Shown: positions 11,691-21,985 of the stretch, in pieces
Layout of the letters: each line of letters opens with the position of its first letter
How positions within the stretch are numbered: the first letter of the stretch is position 1
Assembly (NCBI GenBank): GCA_905221605.1
Contig: CAJNDS010001213.1
Location: forward strand, 186,001 to 250,000
DNA: 64,000 nt
Source: Symbiodinium natans
Lineage: Eukaryota > Sar > Dinophyceae > Suessiales > Symbiodiniaceae
Direction of reading: 5' to 3'
Made by a program: the position numbers and the translations under genes
Notes under the pieces: generated by a model
What the model saw: only the letters and a program-made list of their open reading frames with translations
What the model was told of the DNA's origin: nothing
Databases searched by the model: none

Positions 11691-12597
11691 TTACTTCATA
11701 TCCAGCTGTTGCATGGGTGGGGCTTCACCACCAGCCTCTTCGACTTGAACCGCAAACTAATGCTGGCGATGCAGCAGAGTCCACGTCGCATTGCCTGCTC
11801 CTGCCAAGAGATGCAGGGACGGAGCCCTGCAATGCTTGCTAGCCATGACGAGTTGGATTTCTATTCTGTTTCAGGGTAAGGACGCTAGGTTGACGTAGCG
11901 CAGATGAGTCGCAACATCACAAAATCATTGCAGGCCCAGGTAGGTCGGCCGATGGAAGCCCAGCAATTCCACGGGGGTTCGGCTACCGTCACAAGAACAC
12001 TGTCCTTTTTTACGTCAGCCAAAGATGCTTCCCAAACACAGAGCAAGCGCCAAGAATCTGGAGGCTGGCCGGTTGTTCATATGGAATCGAAGGACAGATC
12101 TGTCCCGACAGAGAACATAACATAACTCCTAACAATTCTCGGAATCAGCGGAGAAGCCTGGGAATCTGAATTTCTCCGGGCCAGAGAATATCTGACATAG
12201 CAATAAGGCCTAGCAAGTGTGCATGACTGGCTACCTGCTTGGTATTGGCAGTTTTCTTTTGCAGGCCGCACAGAAGCGAGGGCTTGTCTCAGGCTCGTTT
12301 GAAGGCCAAGCTGAGCATGCCCTTGGGGCGAAACAGCTCGGGTCGCTTGCACGCCTCGTGGGTGCAGAACAATAAGCAACTTCTTCTTAAAGCCATCGCA
12401 TGCAGGCTGTCAGGAAGTCAGCCTGGTCCACTTCTGCCGTAGGAATCTTCAGGACTTCGCCATCCAGGAAGTTCACATGAAACTGGCAAGTGGGCGAAGG
12501 TGCAATGTGACAGTTTCAGAAGCTGCTGGAATTTCAGCTGCGGCGCTGGCAATCCCTGTTCCTGGTAAAACGAAGATCTTTCAGCTTCTTCAGGTAT
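11691..12597. other. No supportable gene
   Basis: No convincing exon on either strand. Confidence 0.35.
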
Positions 12598-13032
12598 TCT
12601 TCTTCGTATTATTATTATTATTATTCTGCTTCTGCTCCGGCTTCTGCTTGTGCTCCTTCTTCTTCTTCTCCTTCTCCTTCTCCTTCTCCTTCTTCTGCTG
12701 TTGCTGCTGCGGAGAGGAGCCCTCTGGGGGGCCTCTGCGGCCACGGTTCTATCTGGTTAGCCAGGCTCGCTTTGAGCCCCTCTCTTGCCTTCTTGCCTTC
12801 TTACTTCCTTTCTTTCCTTTTTGTCTTCCTTTCTTTCTTGTCTTCTCTTTTCTGTTATGTTCTTTTCTGTTCGTTTCTTATCCTTTCTTTTTTGTCTTCC
12901 TTCCTTTCTTTTCTTTTCTTTTCTGTTATGTTATTTTCTTTTCGTTTGTTTTCCTTTCTTTGTTTTTCTTTTCTTTTCCTTTCTATTCGTTTATTTTATT
13001 TTCTTTCCCTTTCTTTTTCTTTCTTACTTCGG
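12598..13032. repeat. T/C-rich polypyrimidine tract
   Basis: The plus strand is nearly pure pyrimidine with T predominating: a TTA run and TTC/CTT repeats (12.60-12.71 kb), then mixed TTTCTT and CTTTCTT units with scattered GTTATG and GTCTTCC interruptions up to 13.03 kb. Reading frames through it give only Phe/Ser/Leu or Arg/Lys/Glu homopolymers and are not genes. Confidence 0.85.
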
Positions 13033-13059
13033 GGCATGAGGGCCGCGGCTCTCTCTCTC

Positions 13060-13182
13060 TCTCTGCATGGAAACATCTGGGCCATATCTCGTCTTGTCCA
13101 AGAACTTTTCACATCAGCAGGTGGCTCCAAGTGCGCGGCAAAGCAGCCAAAGGCTTCCTTGATCTTGCACTTTCGGGATCCT
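13060..13182 (-). CDS. Possible exon, product unrecognised
   Basis: After an AG acceptor the minus strand reads GSRKCKIKEAFGCFAAHLEP and then ADVKSSWTRRDMAQMF. The composition looks coding. The upstream sequence is open in the same frame with a hydrophobic segment (NFTLLMFVAQNVLWSVML), so the exon could extend to about 13265. No family recognised. Confidence 0.3.
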
Positions 13183-13739
13183 CTGCAGTGTAGACTGTAG
13201 TACAGGTCCGATGTCAGCATCACTGACCACAATACGTTCTGTGCCACAAACATAAGCAACGTGAAGTTGATGCGAAACCCGTGACGCGGGCTTTTTTTGG
13301 GACTCCCTGGTTCACCCTCGGATGCCCGAGCCTTGCCAGGCTCCTTCCGAGATGAGGGCAGCCGCCTGCCCAGCGGCTTTGATAAGTCTGGATGCCAAGA
13401 CCAGCACACGTTGCGCACGTTAGCGGCTGTGGGAGCCTGCTCCCTGTCCGCCGGGAGTCCGTCAGGATGGCACGTGTACCTTGGATCGCCTATCGTCACT
13501 CATAGTCACATGTAGTCACGTACAGTCACTTCTACACTTCCCTTGGAATCGTAGCTTCAACCTGCGTGTCCGGATGTTCCAGCTGGTTGAAGCCAGGCAA
13601 CACGACAAGACCAACATCACCACCTCAGCTTCTTCGCCGGCCTTTCTGCAGGCCACCACAACTCGATACTGTCAGGACACTCTGGCTGCCACTTTCTCAT
13701 ATTAGCTTCGGATTGGGTTTTATCTAAGGTCCGTCGGTT

Positions 13740-14075
13740 TCAGAATCAAAGGCTCATGCTCAGTCTGGCAGTGCCAAAAGGCCAGACCTGGCAGATGCCG
13801 AAATGTTGGCGATTTTTGGGAAACCGTCGACAATCTTGCCGCACAAAGCGCTGCTGGCACCTTCGAGTTCCCAGTGCCCTGTCCAAGAGATGATGCTAGC
13901 GACCTGCCGCTGCTTGCGTCCTGCACACTGCGATTAGCAGGCTCACCTAAGCGCATCTCTGACTCACATGAAGCATAAGGGCCGTATCCCTGTCTTTGTT
14001 CAGATCTCGCGAGCATGAGACAGGGCCGAAACAGCATGTCCTGCAGGACTGCTACAAGGTGGTGTCCTGCATCGG
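13740..14075 (-). CDS. Possible exon(s), product unrecognised
   Basis: A long minus-strand open segment includes DMLFRPCLMLARSEQ right after an AG acceptor and continues into a Ser-rich part (SVQDASSGRSLASSLGQG). Borders are not resolved and no domain is recognised. Confidence 0.25.
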
Positions 14076-14082
14076 CATTCAT

Positions 14083-15403
14083 TTGCTCGTATATATTTCT
14101 GTTTCAAGGAACCAGAGCCGCGACGTTTAAGGTCAGGGAGATTCTCGGAGCACTGTCAGTAGCCAAGGAGACATCCAAGTGTTGGGGCGGACTAAGTACC
14201 TGTGATTCCCTGCTATGCACAGGAGACCATGAGAGAATGACCCACGAACTATGGTTCGTCAAAGCTCCGAGCCTCGAAACTGGAGCTCGAACTGTTCCGT
14301 AAAGAACTCGGTTGCGTTCACGCTATCCAGAAGCACCTGCCCAACCGCGCCATGTGTGTCAGCGCCTACGTGGGGCGATAGCTGCTACACGCAAAAGCAC
14401 GACGCACATATGGTCACAAGGCAACAGCAGCCTTTAAATTCACTATATTGCGGGCCCTTTATTGTGCGGGCTATAATATAAATTAACGCGCCAGCGCTCT
14501 CATATTACATTATGATACGCCCATTGGAGAGGTGAACAGATATATGAATATGCTTCCCTCCCTCTGGGGCTGGAACCTTTCATGGGTGCACTTCATGGAC
14601 GGACTCTTGGGAAAAGAAACTAGAATTGGCTTATTTAACGAGAGCTTTTCGTGATCTTACAGGGGCACAAGAGCACCCTTGAAGACGGTATCATCCGGGA
14701 ACTTGGAATTGGACTGTGAACGAGAGCACGCAGCACACAGTGAACACCTGGATCCTTGGTTATTCATTCATCTGCCAGTAGAAAGCTCATGAACGTACCA
14801 CATGAGCCGTGTGTTCGCTTACTTGCATCGCTCAATTCATGCACGAGTTCATAATGGAAGCGAGCTAGCGAACACGCCCGCATTGTCCCATCCTGGCTGT
14901 TACCTTCACAACTCAGCGGATAAACTGGCGCGTCTGCCGACCAGTCTGTTCATGCTCACACAACACAAGCGCCTCCTCCGAGCACGGCACACTGACCGGA
15001 GCCGGAAGATACCTTGAGCATGTTGTGGACGCGACATGTGAAAATGGAGCCCAAAGCAACATCCCGCAACAGGCAAGACTCAGTAGAAACAGAACAGCGT
15101 TCCAAAGAAGAAACGGCAGGTCCTAGGCTTTCGCCCAGGTTTCTCAGAGGCACGGGCGCCATCTGCTCGCGCAGCAGACGATCTACCTGAGATGCATCTC
15201 AGTGAGCCCTTTGAAACAATTTCATTTCGTTTGGCTTTGAAGCGACCGTTGCAAGGGTTGATGCAGTCGAAACTGGTTGATTTACGTGTGTTTCTTCTTT
15301 GCAGCGATCTACGGCGATATGAAGCCTGCCATGCAACAACAAAGGTGATGTAGCCTGACAAATGTCCTGGGACACCCATCGCATCTTCTAGCCGTATACC
15401 TAT
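14083..15403. other. No supportable gene
   Basis: No exon I can support. The sequence is mixed composition without notable repeats. Confidence 0.4.
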
Positions 15404-15429
15404 CTCTCTCTCTCTCTCTCTCTCTCTCT
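15404..15429. repeat. (TC)n microsatellite
   Basis: About 13 uninterrupted TC dinucleotides on the plus strand in non-coding sequence. A similar tract occurs at 51.58 kb. Confidence 0.95.
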
Positions 15430-16479
15430 GCCGCTGCATCCCAAAGGCCTATAGACTCCATAAATCTTATTGCTGCGTCAATTAGGCCGTCTCTGGCAAA
15501 GGCAAAGGCCCACACATATCCAACATAACGAACTTGGGAGGGCGTCTCGACTCCTTGTACCTGCCAAGCTAAAAGATATTGAGCACATGTGTGCATCCAC
15601 AGAAAGCGCCATTCTCTGACTCTTCACTTGTGCATCCTCACTAATCTTTCGCAGGCACGCCGGTCAGCAGATCGGAGAATGGTGAGGCACTACCAAGTCC
15701 CAGTTGTAAGGAAGTGGGTGGTCTCATCATCTGGCTCTGGCTCACTCGTGTGTTGCACCAGTACTGGCATCAGTGCGGGTTCCGCGCTTTGAATTCGTGG
15801 ACTTGCGCAAATTTTAACGACAGCTCGGTGGATGTGCAAGCTCAAACACGAGATCCCCCGCAAGCCTCTGCGCGGAGTTGCTTTTTCGTGTGAAGACTCA
15901 AGCCTTGTGCGAGCAGATCCTGACTGCTCCTTAGCTCCTTGTTTGTTTGACGGCAGGCTCTCGATAGCCATGGGTTCGTGTCAAGCGGCTGGTGATTTAG
16001 AAGACGGATGTATACCCTACTGCGCGCTTGTCATCAAGCCACCTTTAGTCACCAAAATGACATGCTCGTGCATTGCCTCACTCACTCACTCAGTTCACGC
16101 ACTCGCTCTCCGAAGTTTATCTCACTCGCCCACACCATTCATTCGCAGTCACTCGCATGACTCATGCGCTTGCTCACTCACCCAACGCGCGCAATCACCA
16201 AACTCATCAATTAGCGTAACACTCAACTCACTCGTGACCAGATGCGCTCCAAATGATTTGCCGCGCGCACACACACACTAACAGACACATTCGTTCGTTT
16301 CTGCTTTCTTATGTCAAGGCAATGAACATGGGAGGCTATCCGCTCCCAACGTCCAGGCCTTTGACAAGCGCTTCTTCTCGAGATCGGTCCTGCAACATCA
16401 ACTCAAAGGTCCAAGTCGAAATCAGGCTCCCACATGTCTCCACCGTTTGTCTCAAAGACTCGTTCAGGAACGGCACTCA
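15430..16479. other. No supportable gene; CTCA-rich patch
   Basis: Nothing convincing on either strand. Around 16070-16240 the plus strand is enriched in CACT/CTCA steps, giving a degenerate low-complexity patch. A short (CA)n run is at 16267-16279. Confidence 0.35.
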
Positions 16480-17070
16480 CAGAGCGTGGAGGCAGGCTGC
16501 ATCCCGCCTCCGCAGAGCGAAAAAATTCAGCGCGTCCTCCGCATCCTCCGCCTCCTGTTCAACCGCAAAGGCAAGATGCTCGAGCGAATCCATGTGAGAG
16601 ACTTCACCAGCTGGCTGGGTACAAGCCCCACGTTGAATCCTCATGTTCCCTAAGTTTGCCCGTTCCGCAGACAGCTCGTTGCACAACAACTGTCATGCTT
16701 CAGGTGCTTCACAAGAACATGTTCCAGCTCCAGTGCACCCATTCTGCCTTTGTATACAGCAGCCATGAGCAGCAAAAGGATCCAGTGCGACCCTGGCTCG
16801 ACATTGCTGGGTCTATGTGCTCTCGCTTCTGCCTTTAAAAAATGGTCAATGGTCAGTGAAATGTCCACCATGTTCCGCCCAATATGCCACTCTCAGCAGC
16901 CACCGGCCTTCCCACCTCTGCAATGGACCGCGGTGACGTTCTGCCTGGCTCTCACGCTCTCATGTCCAATGCACATCGGCAACAGACGCTATCTCTTGCA
17001 CATCATGCTGGCGCACGCTATTGCAGAGTCGGCAAACTCCATTAATGCAGGCAAGCGAGCCTGCATTTGG
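16480..17070 (-). CDS. Exons of an unrecognised gene
   Basis: Three minus-strand open segments look coding. The first, near 17060-16990, reads ARLPALMEFADSAIACASMM. The second, near 16820-16680, has SNVEPGSHWILLLLMAAVYK and LELEHVLVKHLKH. The third, near 16610-16490, reads HMDSLEHLAFAVEQEAEDAE followed by DALNFFALRRRDAA. They are in helical, TPR-like composition but I cannot assign repeats or fix all splice sites. The plus strand is also open across much of this interval (about 16750-17391), which I regard as a shadow. Confidence 0.3.
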
Positions 17071-17992
17071 CTGACCATGCCTATCATCCAGCAAATCCAT
17101 CGCTGCCCTTGCGCTCGCTGCCACTCGCACTCAGCCCAACAGTCTCAGCCTGGGCCACTGCCAGGAATCGCCTCAAAGCACAGAAGTGCTTTCTGGGCTT
17201 CTGCTGATCTGAGCGCACAAGAAGCTTTGAAGTTTCAGAAGTGTCTACCCAGTTATCCAAGTTTATGTTTCTGCCATTTGGCCAGTCAAACTCTGGCATT
17301 CAGCAGGAGACTTCTGAAAGCACAGGGGGGCTCCGAGTGCGACAAGCTGTTGGTTCTCTCTAGAAGATGTAAGGGAAACAATGGTCCGTAAGGTTACTTT
17401 GAAGCCGTTTTTTTTGAAACGAGCGGGGAGAACGGAGGGGTCGCCTCCGTTTCAACCCTCACACTTCAGACTCGACACCACCTTGCCTGGCAAGAGTTTA
17501 GGCATCTATACACATGTATAGATCATGCAGTCCGAAAGAACATCCGAAAACATCCACAAGCATCTCCACGATAATCAGAGTTGGCAGCTTTCAGAGCCTA
17601 TGCGAGGGCAAAATCCTGCCACAGGGCAGGAAAGGATGAGAAAGGAATCACACACAAATGTAGTGGGTCTGCTGGCAGCTTCTACAACGGACACTACCTG
17701 ACGCGAAACCGCAAAGCAATTGCCCAAGTCTGCCGCAAGAGCTCAGCCAAGGGAGGTGGGCGATGGTCCTGCAACCATGCAACCACGCAGAGCACATGGC
17801 CGCGGTGTCTAGTTCACAATACACACATGAACAATATAATTCACTTCGGGCCACTGCGATTGTGCTTGGATTGGTGGCATTTAAGCATTTTAAGGCTTTG
17901 GGGGGCACCTTCATGGGATGGCAGTGGGCAGTGGCACACACGGGATCATCGAGGCCACCGCACGGATGTTTTGGGCGTGAATGCTAAAGATA
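17071..17992. other. Little resolved
   Basis: A minus-strand segment near 17215 (SAEAQKALLCFEAIPG) may be a small exon. A poly-T stretch lies at 17409-17417. Otherwise I see nothing supportable. Confidence 0.3.
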
Positions 17993-17994
17993 TC

Positions 17995-18268
17995 AGTCAG
18001 GTGGGCCTTGCAGGGATCGTTTGGAGTAGTGCAGAAGAGACTGTATCTGCGGGTGACTGCGGGTGAGCAAATCCGGGATCATCTGCAGGCGCTCCAGGCA
18101 TTCTCTCCAGGCATTCTCGGAGGCAGGCTCTATACGGGGTTGTGGAAAGTGATCGTCTAGCTCGGAAGCAGCGTGTTTCGGGTGGTGAGGCCGCCATGCT
18201 GTAAAGAGCTGCTCCTTTGGCAGATTTTGCACTATCTCTCCAGGCAGTCTTTGGCCCGGGTGGTCCAA
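17995..18268 (-). CDS. Possible exon, product unrecognised
   Basis: A minus-strand open segment reads LPGEIVQNLPKEQLFTAWRP, later ENAWRECLERLQMIPDLLTR and HPQIQSLLHYSKRSLQGPPD. It contains a near-duplicate pair of 15-mers (ATGCCTGGAGAGAAT / ATGCCTGGAGCGCCT type). No family recognised. By position it could be a 3' exon of the calpain-like gene. Confidence 0.3.
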
Positions 18269-18704
18269 ATACAGGCATTGGGGTCCGCCTCACCACATCT
18301 GATCTTTGCAGGTAGCGAGGGCAGCAGGATAACGAAGCCAGCAAAAAGAACTAGCATCAAATGCAGTGCGCACTGCCCGCCAGCAACACGCCAGCGTAAT
18401 CACTCCCCCCTGTCTCACGGCCGGCCGCCAACCATACCAGCTCCACTTACACTCAGGCGCTGCGCTCGATATCACAGCACTCCCACCTGCGACATTCCCC
18501 GGCAAAGTTTTATGTGACACTGGGGGTACGGGATTCCTCCACCTCCATAGTCTCAAGAATGAACTTCCCATCGCCGTTTCTCGTTTGGAGCGTGGTCGCG
18601 GATTCAAAGGAGCATATGATGCCTTGCAGCATTCTACAGGCACAGGACACATCATCGTGCTTCAGAGACTACACGAGTCAATCACATGTCAGTTTGTACC
18701 ATGC
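18269..18704. other. Region downstream of the calpain-like exon
   Basis: A minus-strand segment near 18620-18540 reads ESATTLQTRNGDGKFILETM and may be a further exon of the calpain-like gene. Borders are uncertain. Confidence 0.25.
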
Positions 18705-18787
18705 CTTTCGGACTGCAGACGTCATGGGGCAGGTCTCGACAGCATCAAAGATGGCGCAGAAGTCAGTCCATGACATCCAAAAACGAC
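18705..18787 (-). CDS. Calpain-like cysteine protease exon
   Basis: An AG acceptor and a GC donor frame an exon whose peptide is (G)RFWMSWTDFCAIFDAVETC followed by PMTSAVRK. The motif G-x-FWMSW-x-DF and the VETC-type ending are the hallmark of the C-terminal edge of the calpain catalytic domain, just before the C2-like domain. Calpains are calcium-linked intracellular cysteine proteases; families of them are large in dinoflagellates and ciliates. The catalytic Cys/His/Asn region must lie upstream in the transcript, yet only about 250 bp separate this exon from the end of the TTC1-like gene on the same strand. I found no catalytic-core exons, so this is either a fragment, a truncated paralogue, or part of an interleaved gene. 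Confidence 0.55.
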
Positions 18788-19034
18788 CTGCTAAGGGTTG
18801 TAAAGGGGGGTCGCTTCGTGTGTCTTTGGGTAAGTAGTTGACCTACTTCGTTAAAGTTCGATGGGTCTCGTTTTGCCAAGCTCCAAGCGGCTGGCTTACC
18901 GGGTCAGTAACTAGCTCAGGCATCGTCATTCCATTCGAGCAACTGCACAGGGAACGGCAACAGCGGCATTGACCCCGCATCACACTTTTTGGCCGACAGT
19001 GCTTCCTTCACCTCGTCTTGTGCACCCTCAGCCC

Positions 19035-21985
19035 TCAGCTTTGGAACTTGATGGAGTAACCTGGGCAATTTGACAGCTTGCTGGCCAAGTCATGTTCCAC
19101 ATGCCGAGCTGAAAGAGAAGATAACAAAAAGAATGAATGAAAGAAAAAGAGGGGCATGTCTATCGGTGTTCAACGGCTCAACACCTAGGAGTGGTCTGAC
19201 CCAGGAGATAAGTCGCTCCCAGTGTCTGGGTCTTGCTCCATCTTGAAGTTGTCCGTAGACATTCCGAATTTCCTTAGCGCGCATCACAACGTGCTCGTGC
19301 CCTGAAAAGACGGCCAGCTATTGTGGCAAGCCACCCCAGGACAGTGTTTCCAAGCTCCTTCAGTTTGGACAGCATCTCATCCTTGTCCTTCTCAAACCTT
19401 GGCTTAATGGTGAGACTCTTCTGTAGCAGCTCAGGCACCAAGCGCAATATGCTCGCTCGCCACAGTACCGTGCAAAAGTAACAGCCTTCGTCAAGTGCGG
19501 TCTGACCCGTACGATGCAGCAACAGCCCTGAGCCGAAGACACGTGAATGAGTCAGGCATGGGCGCCTCCTACTTCAAACAATCAACATTGCCTCATTGAT
19601 CTTCGAAGCGCTTCACCTACCTCCAGACTCCAGCCAAGCCTAGGCATGCTAGCACGGGCCTCTGACAGCAAACATGTTGTTGAGCCCTCCGACCCGTGCA
19701 GACCTCCCAGGCTTGGACTGCGGGCTTGCGTTTGCTGTCCGTGGTGCCTGGTCGTTCTCTGCCACTCGTGTCTGATTGCATTGCCTCCACTGCTCAAAAC
19801 TGATGGTGGGCGGCAGCTGGTCCGCGTTCGAGCGACAATGTCAATGTTTTTGGCGGCCAATCCAAGTCGAAGGTTGTCGAGTGCATTTCCCCAAATCAGG
19901 TAGCGACCCTTGCTGCGAGTGCCCTGCAGGCGCCCTTTTGCGCAAGCGTCTGCTGCATCTGCTGTACAACGCCAAGGAACTGTTCCTGAGCTCTTTGCTC
20001 GAGCATGGCCATACGACGACTCTCCTTGCCAACTTGACTGCGAATGAGGTTCCATGAAGTACATTCAGTGGCATCTAGCCTGCCCTGGTCACACCTTACA
20101 CTTCAGGAAATACGTTTGAAGCATCTCTTTAAGCCACCGAAGGGAGATACTCCATCACGACAGGCTGTGAGAAGCAGCACACAAGTCCTTGCCGCGAAGG
20201 CTTGGATCAAGCTCGATGGCCTGGAAGCACAAGTCGGCTCTCGAACTGAACAGCACCCCCCACCCGGCTGCTCCCTGTCCTTCTTCAGGTCCTCCAACGA
20301 GTCATGCCATTCTCAGCTTCCCGAGACTACCATAAACTTAAGTTCACGCCTGCAACAACGATGCATCGGTGCTGGCCAACAAGGACCATGGCTGTGAGGA
20401 CACAAAGAAAACAAATCAAAGAAGAATCTGGTCCTGCAGCCCAGCGGCTCTTGAGCTCCTCGTGTGCCGTGCTACGGCGAGCATAGGCCTTGACATACCT
20501 GCCAAATCAGAGGCAAGGATACAGTAGCAAACTAGTGCAGCCCATCAGGGATTCTCCACATGGATGAACTGCTGTCTGCGGGCGTCGGGTCGAGCTGCAC
20601 AGCTTCAGAGCAGTCCTAGGTCCACTGATTCTCGTCATACGACTGTCCATTGCCGAGGTACATAAAATTCAAGTCAAGGCCATGCCATGAGCTGACTCTG
20701 CTGACTTGCTGAACTCTAGTCGCATCCTTACCTCCACTGGTAGCTGCCCAGATTGAGCAAAGCACCTCTTATACCCTGCATTACCTTACCCTTATGTACT
20801 GGTGGGCCAGAACGCAACTTGCACACACAGGTTGTGTAGGCGGCTTCGGCGTTCAGGGCCGAGAGTAGTTGCGGCACGGGTGCTTTCACAGCATCATCCC
20901 AACGGCCGAGGCGTTGCAGGCAGGCAGCTCGGTTACAGTGCAACACGGCGCGGTCCTGTCAGTGAGGTTGACACGCGATGGGTCTCAGATGGTCTCTGTA
21001 ACTTTCACGCAGTGCTCTCCCATTGTCCTTGCTGGACTCAGATTCAGCCTCGCCAGCAGGAGGACTCAAGTGCAAAGCCTCCGAGTACGCCTCGCGTGCT
21101 TCGTAGATTCGCCCAGCCTCACAGGGGTTTCAAAAGGCGCTCCGTACACAGCTTGCAGAGGACTGGTGCCACGGGCCGGTTTGTCATCAATGAAGAAGCA
21201 GAGCACCTTGAAGTGCTCATTGCCCTCGAGTCTGAGTTCTCGAGCTTTCACCGGATCTTCCACATCATCCTCCACTTGCAGTCCATCTGAAACCATGTCA
21301 TCTTCGGACTGTCTCTCGCCCGAGTCATGGTTGTCAGCCGGAGCTGATCGGCCACTGACCTCCTGCAATCGTAAGCCAGCTTGGCACAGCAACCCAGCCC
21401 AAAAGCCATGCACACAGACTGAGTGAGAACAGGGAAGGTTCATGGTTCATGTATGCAACTGCCTGCGCACGTCTCGCAACCTCCTTCTCCACAAGGTCAT
21501 CAACGGCTACTGCCTGCATCTGGCAGCGCAAGCTGCACCAAAGTGTACTCCTGCTAATCTGTCCCGTTCGTGCGCATGTCATCATCCCTGACTAGCCCAA
21601 GAAAGTCCCATTCAGCATCACACCATCAAAAGCCGCCTCTGATTGCACCTCTGCAGCATCTACCGGGACGGCTGCTTCGCCATTAAACACAGTCGCTGGG
21701 TCTGCAGGCACTTCAGGCTCTGCAGGCTTTGCAGGCACCGCTTCTCTGGTGCTCTCTTGGCAGGAAGGCTCGGACGGCTGGGCCGGCGGGGCCGGCTGGC
21801 CCTCTGCTGAAACCTGCAGCATTCATTCGGCTTCGCGCGGCTTCATGCAGCATCACGCAATTTATGCAGAACAAGCACGGGGGCCCCTGAAACTGCCTCA
21901 GCTGGCGCAGCTGCGGTTGAAAGTTCTTCAGCCGACTCCACTTCCACCTCGGGACGAAGAGGCTGGGGCTTGTTGTGAACTGCCA
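19035..21985 (-). CDS. TTC1: Tetratricopeptide repeat protein 1 homologue
   Basis: Exons (minus): about 21985-21879, 21813-21634, 21513-21463, 21362-21207, 21117-21007, 20955-20884, 20615-20584, 20498-20449, 20311-20280, 20220-20193, 19455-19335, 19272-19217, 19060-19035. All phases agree and the last codon is TGA. The N-terminus is acidic and Ala/Pro/Glu-rich. Three TPRs follow: KARELRLEGNEHFKAGRIYE with AREAYSEAL; VLHCNRAACLQRLGRWDDAV; YVKAYARRSTAHEELKKWHD. The C-terminus has ELGNTVLGKFGMSTDNFKME and ends TGSYSIKFQS, the signature tail of TTC1. The total, about 340 residues, suits the family (near 290 in animals). TTC1 is a cytosolic adaptor that binds small G proteins and chaperones in animals. 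Donors from the second exon on are GC, GC, GT, GA, GC, GC, GC, GA, GC, GT, GC. The first exon and start codon are not certain. Confidence 0.85.

Noticed and set aside
12477-13200. Plus-strand Phe/Ser/Leu-rich frame of over 200 codons
   Set aside because: It runs through the T/C tract; hydrophobicity comes from TTC/CTT codons only.
16750-17391. 213-codon plus-strand frame
   Set aside because: Composition is poor, no domain is seen, and several minus-strand segments in the same interval look more like exons.
18925-19060. 45-codon minus frame overlapping the last TTC1 exon (LLHQVPKLRAEGAQDEVKEA)
   Set aside because: The other frame gives the conserved TTC1 tail SYSIKFQS and stop; the overlapping frame is then 3' UTR. 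Length is within chance.
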